DNA of 64,000 bases from Morganella sibonii (lineage in GTDB: Bacteria; Pseudomonadota; Gammaproteobacteria; Enterobacterales; Enterobacteriaceae): the NCBI RefSeq assembly GCF_040560245.1, contig NZ_JAKMWP010000015.1; one strand, written 5' to 3'. The notes beneath the pieces were generated by a model. It saw nothing but the letters and a program-made list of their open reading frames with translations, ran no database searches and had not been told where the DNA came from. A program made the position numbers and the translations under genes. Positions 8,257 to 17,080 of this stretch are shown in pieces. Within the stretch, counting starts at the first letter, position 1, and every line of letters begins with the position of its first letter.

Positions 8257-8484
8257 GAGAATAAAATAATAATTGAATAGTTTTAATTGACGGGAATTCC
8301 AGCACACTGTTTTGCGACTGTAAACCAACTTTTACCTGAAATTGTGCGAAAGGGGATGATTAACCGGTGCGAAGTCGGTTGTCTCTTGCTAAACTTGCCG
8401 CACTTTGCGTGTGTCAGCGCAGCGCAGCCCGTTGTGCCGGACACATTATGATTTATTTTTGCCGGGATACTGACAGCAAACCTT

Positions 8485-9204
8485 ATGATCAACAATGTAA
8501 TTTCGCCGGAATTTAATGAAGACGGCAGAGCCATGCGCCGCGTCCGCAGTTTTGTGCGGCGTCAGGGACGGCTGACCAAACGTCAGGAAGATGCCCTGAC
8601 TGACCTGTGGCCGTCAGCGGGTGTGGATTTTATCCCGGAACTGCTGGATTTTACCGCGCTGTTCGGGCGTGATGCGCCGGTCACACTGGAAATCGGCTTC
8701 GGCATGGGCACCTCCCTGGTGGAGATGGCAAAACAGAATCCGGATAAAAATTATCTGGGAATTGAAGTTCATGCCCCGGGTGTCGGCGCCTGTCTGGCAG
8801 ATGCACAGGAGGCCGGGGTGACGAATCTGCGGGTCATGTGCCATGATGCCATCGAAGTGCTGGATAAAATGATCCCGGATAACAGCCTGCATATGGTGCA
8901 GCTGTTTTTCCCCGATCCGTGGCATAAGGCCCGTCACAATAAGCGGCGTATTGTTCAGCTGCCGTTTGCGGAAAAATTACGGACAAAACTGGCGCAGGAC
9001 GGTATCTTCCATATGGCGACAGACTGGCAGCCGTATGCGGAGCACATGCTTGAGGTAATGACTCAGGCACCGGGTTACCGTAATCTGTCAGCCACACAGA
9101 ATTATGTACCGCGTCCGGATACCCGGCCGGTCACGAAGTTTGAAAAACGCGGCCATCGCTTAGGCCATGGCGTCTGGGATCTGATGTTTGAGAGGATGGA
9201 ATAA
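8485..9204 (+). CDS. trmB: tRNA (guanine-N7)-methyltransferase
   Basis: Makes m7G46 in the variable loop of tRNAs using S-adenosylmethionine. The SAM-binding loop is GFGMG (71-75) after TLEI. The family signature FFPDPWHKARHNKRR lies mid-protein and the C-terminal TKFEKRGHRLGH ends the fold. Length is 239 aa. The next gene, yggL, starts in its stop codon (TAATG), which implies coupled translation. It is divergent from mutY across a 228-bp gap. Confidence 0.97.
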   Translation: MINNVISPEFNEDGRAMRRVRSFVRRQGRLTKRQEDALTDLWPSAGVDFIPELLDFTALFGRDAPVTLEIGFGMGTSLVEMAKQNPDKNYLGIEVHAPGVGACLADAQEAGVTNLRVMCHDAIEVLDKMIPDNSLHMVQLFFPDPWHKARHNKRRIVQLPFAEKLRTKLAQDGIFHMATDWQPYAEHMLEVMTQAPGYRNLSATQNYVPRPDTRPVTKFEKRGHRLGHGVWDLMFERME

Positions 9205-9530
9205 TGGCAACACAACGTAGTCGTCGTTTACGGAAAAAAATGCGTATTGATGAGTTCCGCGAACTCGGTTTTTCCTTCAAATGGGATTTCCCGGAAGGCA
9301 CTGATGTGGACACTATTGACCGCACGGTTGATCAGCTGGTTGAGGAAGTGATCGAGCCGAACGGTCTGGCGCTCGATGCCAGCGGTTACCTGAGCTGGGA
9401 AGCGATGGTCTGCTTACAGAAAATCGGTGAATGTACCGATGAGCACCGCAAGCTGGTGGGTGACTGGCTGAAAGCCAAAGGAATGCAGAACATTCAGATG
9501 TCTGAATTGTTCGACATCTGGTGGGACTGA
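9204..9530 (+). CDS. yggL: YggL family protein (DUF469)
   Basis: 108-residue cytoplasmic protein of the YggL family, for which a ribosome-associated role has been suggested; the function is not settled. Conserved are the basic N-terminus RSRRLRKKMRIDEF, GFSFKWDFPEG and the C-terminal DIWW. The ATG overlaps the trmB stop by one base, so the two are translationally coupled. Confidence 0.93.
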   Translation: MATQRSRRLRKKMRIDEFRELGFSFKWDFPEGTDVDTIDRTVDQLVEEVIEPNGLALDASGYLSWEAMVCLQKIGECTDEHRKLVGDWLKAKGMQNIQMSELFDIWWD

Positions 9531-9560
9531 GATTAATTATTTACCACGCTAATTATTAAT

Positions 9561-9584
9561 AAGGGCACCCGTTCAGGTGCCCTT
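9561..9584 (+). terminator. Terminator after trmB-yggL
   Basis: AAGGGCACC / GGTGCCCTT stem with six-base loop CGTTCA, followed by ATCTCTCTC. The stem is strong but the U-tract is poor. Confidence 0.6.
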
Positions 9585-9648
9585 ATCTCTCTCCGGCATC
9601 CGGGTTTCCGGGCGTCGTGTTTTGGAGTAACGTTTTGGAGTAACAACG

Positions 9649-10575
9649 TTGACCACACACTTTAGTAATGAACTGCTGGACGATATCTTACACCGTGTCC
9701 GGCCGCTGATTGGCTCCGGTAAAGTGGCGGATTATATTCCGGCGCTGGCAGAGGTCTCTCCGGACCGGCTGGGAATAGCGGTCTGTACCGTGGACGGGGA
9801 GATTTTTTCCGCCGGCGATGCGTATCAGCGTTTTTCAGTGCAGTCCATTTCCAAAGTGCTTAGTCTGACACTCGCGATGACGCGTTATAAAGAATCCGAG
9901 ATTTGGTCGCGGGTCGGAAAAGAGCCGTCCGGCCTGCCGTTTAACTCGCTGGTTTTACTGGAGATGGAAAAAGGCATTCCGCGCAATCCCTTTATTAATG
10001 CAGGGGCGATTATTATCGCGGATATGCTGCAGTCACGCCTCAGTGCGCCGCGCCAGCGGATGCTGGAGTTTGTCCGTAAACTGACCGGCAGTCATGATAT
10101 TACCTATGATTTGCAGGTGGCACGCTCTGAACTGGAGCACGGCAGCCGCAACGCGGCTATCGCTTTTCTGATGAAATCCTTCGGCAATTTTGAGAATAAT
10201 GTACTGACTGTGCTGGAGAACTATTTTCACTATTGCGCACTCTCAATGAACTGTGCTGAACTGGCAACCTGTTTTGCGTATCTGGCCAACGGCGGTGTGC
10301 CGCTGGGCGGCCGCGAGCCGGTGATCACGCCGTTACAGTCACGGCAGATAAACGCCCTGATGCTGACCTGCGGTATGTACGACGGCTCGGGTGAGTTTGC
10401 TTACCGGATAGGTATGCCCGGCAAATCCGGGGTCGGCGGCGGGATTGTGTGTGTGGTACCGAATGAGTTCTCTGTGGTGGTCTGGTCACCGGAACTGGAT
10501 GATTCAGGAAACTCTTTGGCCGGTTGCGCTGCCTTAGAAATGTTATCTGCAAAAATCGGGCGTTCTATTTTCTGA
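9649..10575 (+). CDS. glsB: Glutaminase (serine-dependent beta-lactamase-like fold)
   Basis: Hydrolyses glutamine to glutamate and ammonia. S66-x-x-K69 in FSVQSISKV is the catalytic serine/lysine pair of the glutaminase family, followed by NPFINAGAI and the PGKSGVGGGI segment. Length is 308 aa. It starts at TTG 9649 with GGAG nine bases upstream; no ATG fits the conserved N-terminus. The ribosome-site region is present twice in tandem (9620-9632 and 9633-9645). In E. coli this neighbourhood carries ansB instead, so another amide hydrolase occupies the slot. Confidence 0.94.
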   Translation: MTTHFSNELLDDILHRVRPLIGSGKVADYIPALAEVSPDRLGIAVCTVDGEIFSAGDAYQRFSVQSISKVLSLTLAMTRYKESEIWSRVGKEPSGLPFNSLVLLEMEKGIPRNPFINAGAIIIADMLQSRLSAPRQRMLEFVRKLTGSHDITYDLQVARSELEHGSRNAAIAFLMKSFGNFENNVLTVLENYFHYCALSMNCAELATCFAYLANGGVPLGGREPVITPLQSRQINALMLTCGMYDGSGEFAYRIGMPGKSGVGGGIVCVVPNEFSVVVWSPELDDSGNSLAGCAALEMLSAKIGRSIF

Positions 10576-10619
10576 ACCCGCCGGGTTCAGCGCCCTCTGT
10601 CTGAGAATCAGGAGTGTTT

Positions 10620-11348
10620 ATGTTACGTAAATGGATTGCCGTTCTGAGTCTGGGTGCCGCATCGCTGGCATCGGCGGAAGGTTATCAGTGCAGTGTTACC
10701 CCGCAGGATGATTTGGTTATCACACCGGCCTATGTGCAGGTGATCGGGAAAAGCGGGGAAATGAAAATCACCCCTGACGGGCAGATCACCCGCGACGGTA
10801 AATCCCTGACACTCAGCGCCGCACAAAGTGCGGATGCAAAACGCTATCAGTCGGGTGTGCGTCAGGATGTGCCGTGGATTAAACAGCAGGCGGTGAACCG
10901 GATCGGTAAATCCCGTCAGGCGGTGGACAAGGTGCTGATCAAAGAAATGGGGCAGGACAGCAAACTGCGCGGCCATCTGACAACCCTGGAAGCAGATCTG
11001 AATAAACAGGTCGATCGGATTATTGAAACCCGCCCGGATGGTTACGCATTCCATCATCAGGCGATTAAACAGGTGGAGCAGGACGGACGTGCGCAAATTC
11101 AGCAGCGTCTCGGTGGTATGCTCCAGGATGCGATTAATGAAATCGGCCGTAAACAACTGCTTGCCGGGCTGACCGGCGATAAAAGCGCTGCCGGTGCGGC
11201 ACTGAGCGGGCTGGACGGATTACAGAAATCCTTACAGCAGGCTGTGCGTGAACAGGAAGATGACTTTAAACAGTTCAGCAAACAGGTATGCGGTAAAGTG
11301 ACGACGCTGGAACAGCAGCGTATTCAGCTGGTTAATTCCCTTAAGTAA
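10620..11348 (+). CDS. yggN: YggN family secreted protein (DUF2884)
   Basis: Uncharacterised exported protein of the YggN family. A signal peptide covers about residues 1-19 (MLRKWIAVLSLGAASLASA). The mature part is mostly helical and rich in Q, K and D, with one cysteine pair, consistent with a periplasmic protein. I chose ATG 10620 over GTG 10614 because CAGGAG lies at proper distance and the signal peptide then starts cleanly. It ends in a strong terminator. Its neighbours match the E. coli ygg cluster; no enzymatic motif is seen. Confidence 0.88.
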   Translation: MLRKWIAVLSLGAASLASAEGYQCSVTPQDDLVITPAYVQVIGKSGEMKITPDGQITRDGKSLTLSAAQSADAKRYQSGVRQDVPWIKQQAVNRIGKSRQAVDKVLIKEMGQDSKLRGHLTTLEADLNKQVDRIIETRPDGYAFHHQAIKQVEQDGRAQIQQRLGGMLQDAINEIGRKQLLAGLTGDKSAAGAALSGLDGLQKSLQQAVREQEDDFKQFSKQVCGKVTTLEQQRIQLVNSLK

Positions 11349-11354
11349 TATAAG

Positions 11355-11390
11355 GTTACCGGTGCATTATGTGCCGGTAACTGTTTTTTT
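11355..11390 (+). terminator. Terminator after yggN
   Basis: GTTACCGG / CCGGTAAC stem, extended by inner CA/TG pairs, followed by TGTTTTTTT. Confidence 0.85.
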
Positions 11391-11424
11391 AGCCGATCAG
11401 GTTCAAATAAATAGTAATTGTTAT

Positions 11425-11471
11425 GATAATGATTCTTATTTGATTGACTTGTTTCCGCTTCTGCCTAGAAT
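11425..11471 (+). promoter_or_regulatory. Fur-box promoter of the siderophore-binding protein gene
   Basis: GATAATGATTCTTATT (11425-11440) resembles the Fur consensus GATAATGATAATCATTATC. It lies directly against a -35 TTGACT (11444-11449) and a -10 TAGAAT (11466-11471) with a 16-bp spacer. A Fur-Fe(II) dimer here would block RNA polymerase, making the gene iron-repressed. Confidence 0.75.
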
Positions 11472-11508
11472 GAACTGCGACGTTAAACGCATTTAATCAG
11501 GCAGGAAC

Positions 11509-12465
11509 ATGAAAAAGATCATTCCGTTAGTGTTAATTCCGTTTTTAGGCTTTGCCTCCGCTTCCGCGCTGGCTGACTCCGCGCCGAAATATACCCCGAA
11601 TCATATTGCCGTTGCGGCGGATAAAAGCCCGCAACTGACCATCGAACATCAGTCCGGCTCCGCAAAAGTGGCACAAAAGCCATCGCGCGTGGTGCTGTTT
11701 GATTTCGGTGTGTACGACACCATGAATAAACTGGGACTGGCCGGTAATGTTGTCGCACTGCCGCTGGGCAATCTGCCGTCATACCTGAAAGGGCAGGTGG
11801 ACAGCAAAGTCGCTGATGCGGGCGGAATGAAAACCCCGGATCTGGCAAAAATTGCGGAACTGAAACCGGATCTGATTGTGATCACCGGCCGTCAGGGCAA
11901 ATCATTTGATGAACTGAACAAAATCGCACCGACAGTCAACCTCGGCACCGGCGGTGATGATTATCTGGCAGCGGCAGAGGCCAATATTACTCTGATCGGT
12001 CAGCTTTATGATATTGAGAAGAAAGCCTCAGAAGAACTGGCCACGCTGAATAAAACCATCGCTCAGGCTCAGGAAAAAGCGGCAAAATCCGGTAAAAAAG
12101 TGCTGGTGATGCTGCACAATGACGGTAAATTATTCCCGAATAAACAGCCGGTTGTTTATCAGGTCGTAAAAGCGGCATCTGTTGATGTACCGGTTGACCC
12201 GAATGCAGAGAAAGGCAAGCGTCCTCTGGTAACGCCGGAAATGGCAGCGGAACTGAATCCGGACGTGATTCTGGTCATTGACCGCAGTGCGGCGATCGGC
12301 GCAGGGCAGTGGGACAAAGCGGCATTTGAAACCGATGGCGTGAAAAAGACCAATGCCTTTAAAAATGACAAAATTATCGTGTTACAGCCGGATCTCTGGT
12401 ATCTCTCCGGCGGCGGGCTGGACAGTCTGAATCGTCAGGTTCAGGCCGTGGAAAGCGCGCTGTAA
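11509..12465 (+). CDS. Periplasmic iron-siderophore ABC transporter binding protein (FatB/CeuE-like)
   Basis: Class III (helical-backbone) periplasmic binding protein expected to deliver a ferric siderophore, probably catecholate or related, to an ABC permease. A signal peptide ends near residue 22 (SASALA). The fold shows in RVVLFDFGVYDTMNKLGL, the ELKPDLIVITGRQ strand and a second lobe with MAAELNPDVILVI. A Fur-box promoter lies directly upstream and a terminator directly downstream, so it is a single-gene iron-regulated unit. No permease or ATPase gene is adjacent, so its partners must be encoded elsewhere. Confidence 0.88.
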   Translation: MKKIIPLVLIPFLGFASASALADSAPKYTPNHIAVAADKSPQLTIEHQSGSAKVAQKPSRVVLFDFGVYDTMNKLGLAGNVVALPLGNLPSYLKGQVDSKVADAGGMKTPDLAKIAELKPDLIVITGRQGKSFDELNKIAPTVNLGTGGDDYLAAAEANITLIGQLYDIEKKASEELATLNKTIAQAQEKAAKSGKKVLVMLHNDGKLFPNKQPVVYQVVKAASVDVPVDPNAEKGKRPLVTPEMAAELNPDVILVIDRSAAIGAGQWDKAAFETDGVKKTNAFKNDKIIVLQPDLWYLSGGGLDSLNRQVQAVESAL

Positions 12466-12487
12466 TCAGCGGGTTTATCTGAATAAT

Positions 12488-12526
12488 AAAAACCCGGGCG
12501 TGAAAGCGGCCGGGTTTTTTGTTTTA
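12488..12526. terminator. Bidirectional terminator between the binding protein gene and hemW
   Basis: AAAAACCCGG / CCGGGTTTTT stem with T-runs on both strands, between two convergent genes. Confidence 0.85.
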
Positions 12527-13654
12527 TAAAAACCGTTCCAGCAGGGTATTGAGGAATAACTTACCGTGCTCGGTTATCTGCCAGTGAGTTTCGGTTTCAG
12601 AAATCTCTCCGGCGTTAAGTGCCGCCTCAATCTGCGGGCGAACCACGGATTCCGGCAGCCCGGTATAATCGGTGAAATCACAGCGCGGCATGGCTTCCAG
12701 TAACCGGAACCGGTTCATAAAGAACTCAAATGGCCGGTCTTCCGTTGCTACCTCATTTTGCTGATCAAGATAGCGCCCTTCCATATAACCGCGCGGATGT
12801 TTGGTTTTGACTGTCCGCAAAATGCGGCCGTCAGCAAATGAAATTTTGCCGTGCGCACCACAGCCGATCCCGAGATAATCCCCGAAACGCCAGTAGTTGA
12901 GGTTATGCTGACACTGAAATCCCGGTTTGGCATACGCGGAGGTTTCATATTGCACGTAACCGGCCTGTGTCAGTAACTGATGACCCTGAGAAAAAATATC
13001 CCACAGCAGATCATCATCCGGCAGTACCGGCGGGCGGGAGCCGAAACTGGTGTTCGGCTCAATCGTCAGCTGATACCAGGAAAGGTGCGGCGGGGCGAGT
13101 TCAATCGCCTGGCGCAGGTCGCTGAGTGCTTCGCCGAGATGCTGTTCCGGCAGCCCGTGCATCAGGTCGAGGTTAAAGCTGCGCAGTCCGAGTGTGGCCG
13201 CCAGCCGTGCCGCCCGTTTGGCTTCTCCGGCATCGTGAATACGTCCGAGGCGGATCAGTTTGTCATCGCCGAAGCTCTGCACACCAATGGAAATACGGTT
13301 GATGCCGGCTTTCTGGTAGCCGCTGAAACGATCGGCTTCCACCGTACCGGGGTTGGCCTCCATGGTCACTTCCGCATCTGCCGCGACAGGGATACGGGCA
13401 CGCACACCGTCCATCAGTGTCTGCATGGCTTCCGCACTCAGCAGGCTGGGGGTGCCGCCGCCGATAAAGACAGTGCGGATTTCACGCCCGGCCACCAGCG
13501 GCAGATCGGCATCCAGGTCAGCCAGCAGATGTGCCACATAATCATCATGCGGCACTTCACCCTTCAGCGCGTGAGAGTTGAAATCACAGTAAGGGCACTT
13601 CTGAACACACCACGGAATATGAATATACAGACTGAGCGGGGGCAGCTTACCCAT
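12524..13654 (-). CDS. hemW: Heme chaperone HemW (radical SAM, CPO-III-like)
   Basis: Radical-SAM protein that binds heme and is thought to hand it to respiratory enzymes; long misannotated as oxygen-independent coproporphyrinogen oxidase. The radical-SAM cysteines are C16, C20 and C23 in PWCVQKCPYCDF. The cysteine found before that cluster in true HemN is absent, as expected for HemW. The IGVQSF and GLPEQ motifs follow. Length is 376 aa. The start overlaps the 3' end of rdgB by eight bases, indicating coupling. Confidence 0.95.
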   Translation of the reverse strand: MGKLPPLSLYIHIPWCVQKCPYCDFNSHALKGEVPHDDYVAHLLADLDADLPLVAGREIRTVFIGGGTPSLLSAEAMQTLMDGVRARIPVAADAEVTMEANPGTVEADRFSGYQKAGINRISIGVQSFGDDKLIRLGRIHDAGEAKRAARLAATLGLRSFNLDLMHGLPEQHLGEALSDLRQAIELAPPHLSWYQLTIEPNTSFGSRPPVLPDDDLLWDIFSQGHQLLTQAGYVQYETSAYAKPGFQCQHNLNYWRFGDYLGIGCGAHGKISFADGRILRTVKTKHPRGYMEGRYLDQQNEVATEDRPFEFFMNRFRLLEAMPRCDFTDYTGLPESVVRPQIEAALNAGEISETETHWQITEHGKLFLNTLLERFL

Positions 13655-14243
13655 TACGCAGGGCTTCCGACAGCAGTGCCAGCGCTTTGCCGCGGTGAGA
13701 CATGGCCTGTTTTTCTTCCGGGCGCAGTTGTGCGGCGGTTTTGTTCAGTTCAGGTAACCAGAAGACCGGATCATAACCGAAACCACCGCCACCCTGAGCC
13801 TGCTCTGCGATCACACCGGCCCAGCGGCCGTGGCAGATGATCGGCGTCGGATCATTTTCGTGACGCATATAAACCAGCACGCAGTTGAAGTGCGCCTGAC
13901 GCTGTTCTGCCGGAACGCCGTCAAGGGCAGCCAGCAGTTTCACGATATTGGCACCGTCGTTACCGTCAGTACCGGCATAACGGGCGGAGTAGATGCCCGG
14001 TGCGCCGCCGAGGTAATCCACGGAAATTCCGGAATCATCAGCAATGGCCGGTAAACCGGTGACTTTCGCCGCGTGACGCGCTTTGATAATGGCATTTTCG
14101 ACGAATGTCAGGCCGGTTTCTTCAACGGAGCCGACTCCAAGTTCCGTCTGTGCCACCACATCCATACCGGCATCGGCCAGCAGTGAGGCCATTTCGCGGA
14201 CTTTTCCGGCATTACCGGTAGCTAAAACAATTTTTCGGGTCAT
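13647..14243 (-). CDS. rdgB: XTP/dITP pyrophosphatase (HAM1 family)
   Basis: Hydrolyses non-canonical purine nucleotides (dITP, XTP) to monophosphates, keeping them out of DNA. Conserved features are LATGNAGKVREM (residues 7-18), ENAIIKARHAA, D69-D70 in IADDSGI, and PGIYSARYAG; the C-terminus has the GFGYDPVF motif. Length is 198 aa. In E. coli yggU lies between yggT and this gene; here yggT ends only 12 bp upstream, so yggU is missing. Confidence 0.96.
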   Translation of the reverse strand: MTRKIVLATGNAGKVREMASLLADAGMDVVAQTELGVGSVEETGLTFVENAIIKARHAAKVTGLPAIADDSGISVDYLGGAPGIYSARYAGTDGNDGANIVKLLAALDGVPAEQRQAHFNCVLVYMRHENDPTPIICHGRWAGVIAEQAQGGGGFGYDPVFWLPELNKTAAQLRPEEKQAMSHRGKALALLSEALRNG

Positions 14244-14255
14244 ATCTGAACCTGA

Positions 14256-14804
14256 TTATAAAAATATCCACTGAACAATATCGTTATAGAGATAGCCCAG
14301 TGCATAAAGAATAAAAATGACAATCATTGCAGAGAAATCAATGCCGCCCATCGGCGGAATGATACGGCGGAACGGTGACATCAGCGGCTCAGTCAGCTGC
14401 ATCAGTACATAATCCACCGGGTTGCGGCCCTGGCTGAACCAGCTGAGCAGCGCGCGGGCGAGGATCACCCAGAATACCGTCATCCCTGCAAGGTAGAGAA
14501 GATTGAAGAAAGCAACTAACAGCATCAGCCCGCCGAGCTGTCCCTGAAAACCTGCCAGGAACCACGGAAAGAGCAGTTTCAGCAGCACAGCGACATAGGC
14601 CACCAGCACCGAGGCTGTATCAATCGGGCCGATAGCCGGAATAATACGGCGCAGCGGACGGACAACCGGCTGTGTGGCTTTCACAACAAACTGGGCAAAC
14701 GGATTATAAAAGTCCGCGCGCGCCCATTGCATCCAGACACGCAGCAGTAAAATCGTGGCATAGGCATGCAGGAGCGTGGTGACAACAAAATTCAGTGTTT
14801 GCAT
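14256..14804 (-). CDS. yggT: YggT family inner-membrane protein
   Basis: Integral membrane protein with two YggT repeats, each containing the conserved pattern (D/F)NP(F/V)...PL..P.RR.IP..G.(I/D): repeat 1 around residues 32-62, repeat 2 around 126-156. Four to six hydrophobic segments are seen. The family has been linked to osmotic stress and envelope integrity; the mechanism is unknown. It lies between yggS and rdgB in a minus-strand run, as in other enterobacteria. Confidence 0.93.
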   Translation of the reverse strand: MQTLNFVVTTLLHAYATILLLRVWMQWARADFYNPFAQFVVKATQPVVRPLRRIIPAIGPIDTASVLVAYVAVLLKLLFPWFLAGFQGQLGGLMLLVAFFNLLYLAGMTVFWVILARALLSWFSQGRNPVDYVLMQLTEPLMSPFRRIIPPMGGIDFSAMIVIFILYALGYLYNDIVQWIFL

Positions 14805-14884
14805 CGGTGAAATCCTTAACAGAAAACAAATTAACCGGTTTGTGATAAAGCACTAAGGTACAGGAAGGTCATGATACAGAATGA

Positions 14885-15583
14885 TCAGGATACAGAATAG
14901 TTACGCACACCGAAAATTGCAGTACCGATACGCACCATGGTCGATCCGCAGGTGATGGCGGCATCCATATCGTCAGTCATACCCATCGATAACGTATCCG
15001 CCTGCGGGTATTTACCCTGCAGTTCGCGGAAAGCCGTTTCCATCTGACGGAAAACCGCGCACTGGCGCTCAGGGTCTGTTTCCGGTGCCGGGATTGCCAT
15101 CAGCCCGCGCAGGCAGACGTTCGGCAGGGCTGCAACCTGTTCTGCCAGTGCCGGTAACTCTGCAAGGGTAATACCGGACTTGCTGTTTTCATCACTGATA
15201 TTGATCTGGATAAGTACATTCAGCGGCGCTTTGTCCGCCGGGCGCTGATCACTCAGGCGTTGTGCGATTTTCAGCCGGTCGACAGTGTGGCACCAGTCAA
15301 AGTGCTCAGCGACCAGACGACTCTTATTCGATTGTAACGGGCCGATAAAATGCCATTCGAGGCTGGTGTTACCGGAGAAATACTGAATTTTCTCAACACC
15401 TTCCTGCACGTAATTTTCACCAAAGCGGTTTTGTCCGGCGGCTATCGCTTCTTCGAGCGCGCTCACAGGTTTGGTTTTACTGACGGCAAGTAAGGTCACT
15501 GTGTGTGGATCGCGACCGCATTTTTGCGCCGCAGCGGTTATACGTTCTCTGATTTCTGTCAGATTGTCTTTTATTGGTTTCAT
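14885..15583 (-). CDS. yggS: Pyridoxal-phosphate homeostasis protein (YggS/PLPBP)
   Basis: PLP-binding TIM-barrel protein that balances vitamin B6 vitamers and amino/keto acid pools; no enzyme activity is known. K36 in LLAVSKTKP is the PLP-binding lysine; FGENYVQE, WHFIGPLQSNK and the C-terminal SMGMTDD phosphate-binding loop follow. Length is 232 aa. It starts the yggS-yggT-rdgB-hemW run and is divergent from yggR with only 21 bp between the starts, so each promoter probably overlaps the other gene. Confidence 0.96.
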   Translation of the reverse strand: MKPIKDNLTEIRERITAAAQKCGRDPHTVTLLAVSKTKPVSALEEAIAAGQNRFGENYVQEGVEKIQYFSGNTSLEWHFIGPLQSNKSRLVAEHFDWCHTVDRLKIAQRLSDQRPADKAPLNVLIQINISDENSKSGITLAELPALAEQVAALPNVCLRGLMAIPAPETDPERQCAVFRQMETAFRELQGKYPQADTLSMGMTDDMDAAITCGSTMVRIGTAIFGVRNYSVS

Positions 15584-15604
15584 GATGATCCGGGAGATAA
15601 CCTA

Positions 15605-16627
15605 ATGAATATGGATAATTTAATCGCCCTTAGTGTAAAGCATAATGCATCCGATCTGCACCTTTGTGTTGGCCGGGTGCCGGTACTACGGGTGGATGGA
15701 GAGCTTTTTTCTCAGACACACTGTGCGGCGGTGACGGAAGACGCACTGCGTGACTGGGTAAAGACGATCCTCGACCAGGCAAATTACCACAGATTGATGA
15801 CAAAAGGGCAGGCCGATCTTGCGTTGTTTATCCGCGATCAACCTTTGCGGGCGAATATTTTTATGGCAGGGGGATTACTGAACGCTGCGCTGCGGCTGAT
15901 CAGTCCGTCAGTTCCTTCTCTGGAGGACATCCTGGCGCCGCCGGTTTTTGCCGGACTGCTGTCAAAGACACAAAGCGGGCTGATTCTTGTGACCGGCGCG
16001 ACGGGCAGCGGAAAGTCGAACACGCTGGCGGCGCTGCTCAGCTATATCAATCAGCATTTCCGGCGGCATGTGATTACCCTGGAAGATCCGGTGGAGTTTC
16101 GTCACCGCAACAGGCAATCGCTGATCCGCCAGCGGGAGATCGGCCGTGACTGTGAGAGTTATCAGCAGGGACTGACCGCCGCGCTGCGCCAGGACCCTGA
16201 TGTGATTATGCTGGGGGAATTGCGGGATGAGGCGGCGATCCGGCTTGCCCTGACAGCGGCGGAAACCGGGCATCTGGTGCTGAGCACACTTCATACGCGC
16301 GGAGCCATTGCGGCGATTGAGCGGCTGACGGATGCGTTCAGCGGTGCAGAGAAAAACCGTGTATGCAATCAGCTGGCCGGCAGTCTGGTGGCGGTACTGA
16401 GTCAGCATCTGGTGGCAAAACAAGGGGGCGGGCGCTGCGCATTGTTTGATGTGCTGGTTAATACCCCGGCGGTGGCGAGTCTTATCCGTGATAATAAAGC
16501 GTATCAGATAGCCACCCATCAGCAGTCAGGTGCTCAGTCCGGGATGATGACAGAAGAGCAGTGCCTGCAATGGCGGCGCAGCAGAGGGGATATTGCCGGA
16601 GAAACGGGCGCGATCCCGGCATGGTAA
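15605..16627 (+). CDS. yggR: PilT-like ATPase YggR
   Basis: Secretion-superfamily hexameric ATPase related to the type IV pilus retraction motor PilT. A PAS-like N-terminal domain precedes Walker A GATGSGKS (131-138). The Asp box follows at LEDPVEF, with Walker B at DPDVIMLGELRD and the His box at STLHTRGA. I chose ATG 15605 (GGGAG upstream), giving 340 aa; the frame is open further upstream, but into yggS. No pilin gene is nearby, although a prepilin peptidase lies 3 kb away. Its role in this position is unproven in other enterobacteria too. Confidence 0.93.
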   Translation: MNMDNLIALSVKHNASDLHLCVGRVPVLRVDGELFSQTHCAAVTEDALRDWVKTILDQANYHRLMTKGQADLALFIRDQPLRANIFMAGGLLNAALRLISPSVPSLEDILAPPVFAGLLSKTQSGLILVTGATGSGKSNTLAALLSYINQHFRRHVITLEDPVEFRHRNRQSLIRQREIGRDCESYQQGLTAALRQDPDVIMLGELRDEAAIRLALTAAETGHLVLSTLHTRGAIAAIERLTDAFSGAEKNRVCNQLAGSLVAVLSQHLVAKQGGGRCALFDVLVNTPAVASLIRDNKAYQIATHQQSGAQSGMMTEEQCLQWRRSRGDIAGETGAIPAW

Positions 16628-16657
16628 GGGAAACGGCGCGCCCGGCGTGCGGGATAA

Positions 16658-17080
16658 TCAGCCGTAAAGCTGTTCAAACCAGCTTTCGAGGATAATCACG
16701 GCAGAGGCGGAGTCCACTTTATCTTTGCCGAGCGCACGGTAACCTCCGTCAGCAAATAAATTAGCGCGGGCTTCCACCGTACTGAGGCGCTCATCATGGA
16801 GTTCCGCGCGAATACCGAAACGGCCGTGCAGGCGGTTGGCAAACTTTTTCGCCTGATTCGTTACCAGCTGCGGCGTGCCGTCCATATTGAGCGGCAGACC
16901 GACAACCACATAATCCGGCTGCCATTCACGGAACACCGCCGCTATCAGTTCCCAGTCGGGAATACCCTCACGGGCTTTCAGTGCAGCCAGCGGGCGGGCG
17001 GTACCGGTGATGGTCTGACCGACGGCCACACCAATGCTTTTGGTGCCGAAGTCAAAGGCAATGACAGTATTGCTGCTCAT
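16658..17080 (-). CDS. yqgF: Putative Holliday junction resolvase / pre-16S rRNA nuclease YqgF
   Basis: RNase-H-fold nuclease, reported to mature the 5' end of 16S rRNA and formerly proposed as a Holliday junction resolvase (RuvX). D10 in IAFDFGTKSIGVAVG is the first catalytic aspartate; VVGLPLNMDGT and DERLSTVEA follow. Length is 140 aa. It overlaps the yqgE stop by one base, so it is coupled. Confidence 0.95.
   Translation of the reverse strand: MSSNTVIAFDFGTKSIGVAVGQTITGTARPLAALKAREGIPDWELIAAVFREWQPDYVVVGLPLNMDGTPQLVTNQAKKFANRLHGRFGIRAELHDERLSTVEARANLFADGGYRALGKDKVDSASAVIILESWFEQLYG

Noticed and set aside
12980..13840. Long plus-strand ORF (286 codons)
   Set aside because: It runs antisense to hemW and rdgB, whose products are clearly recognisable; the sequence shows no protein family and is a codon-bias shadow.
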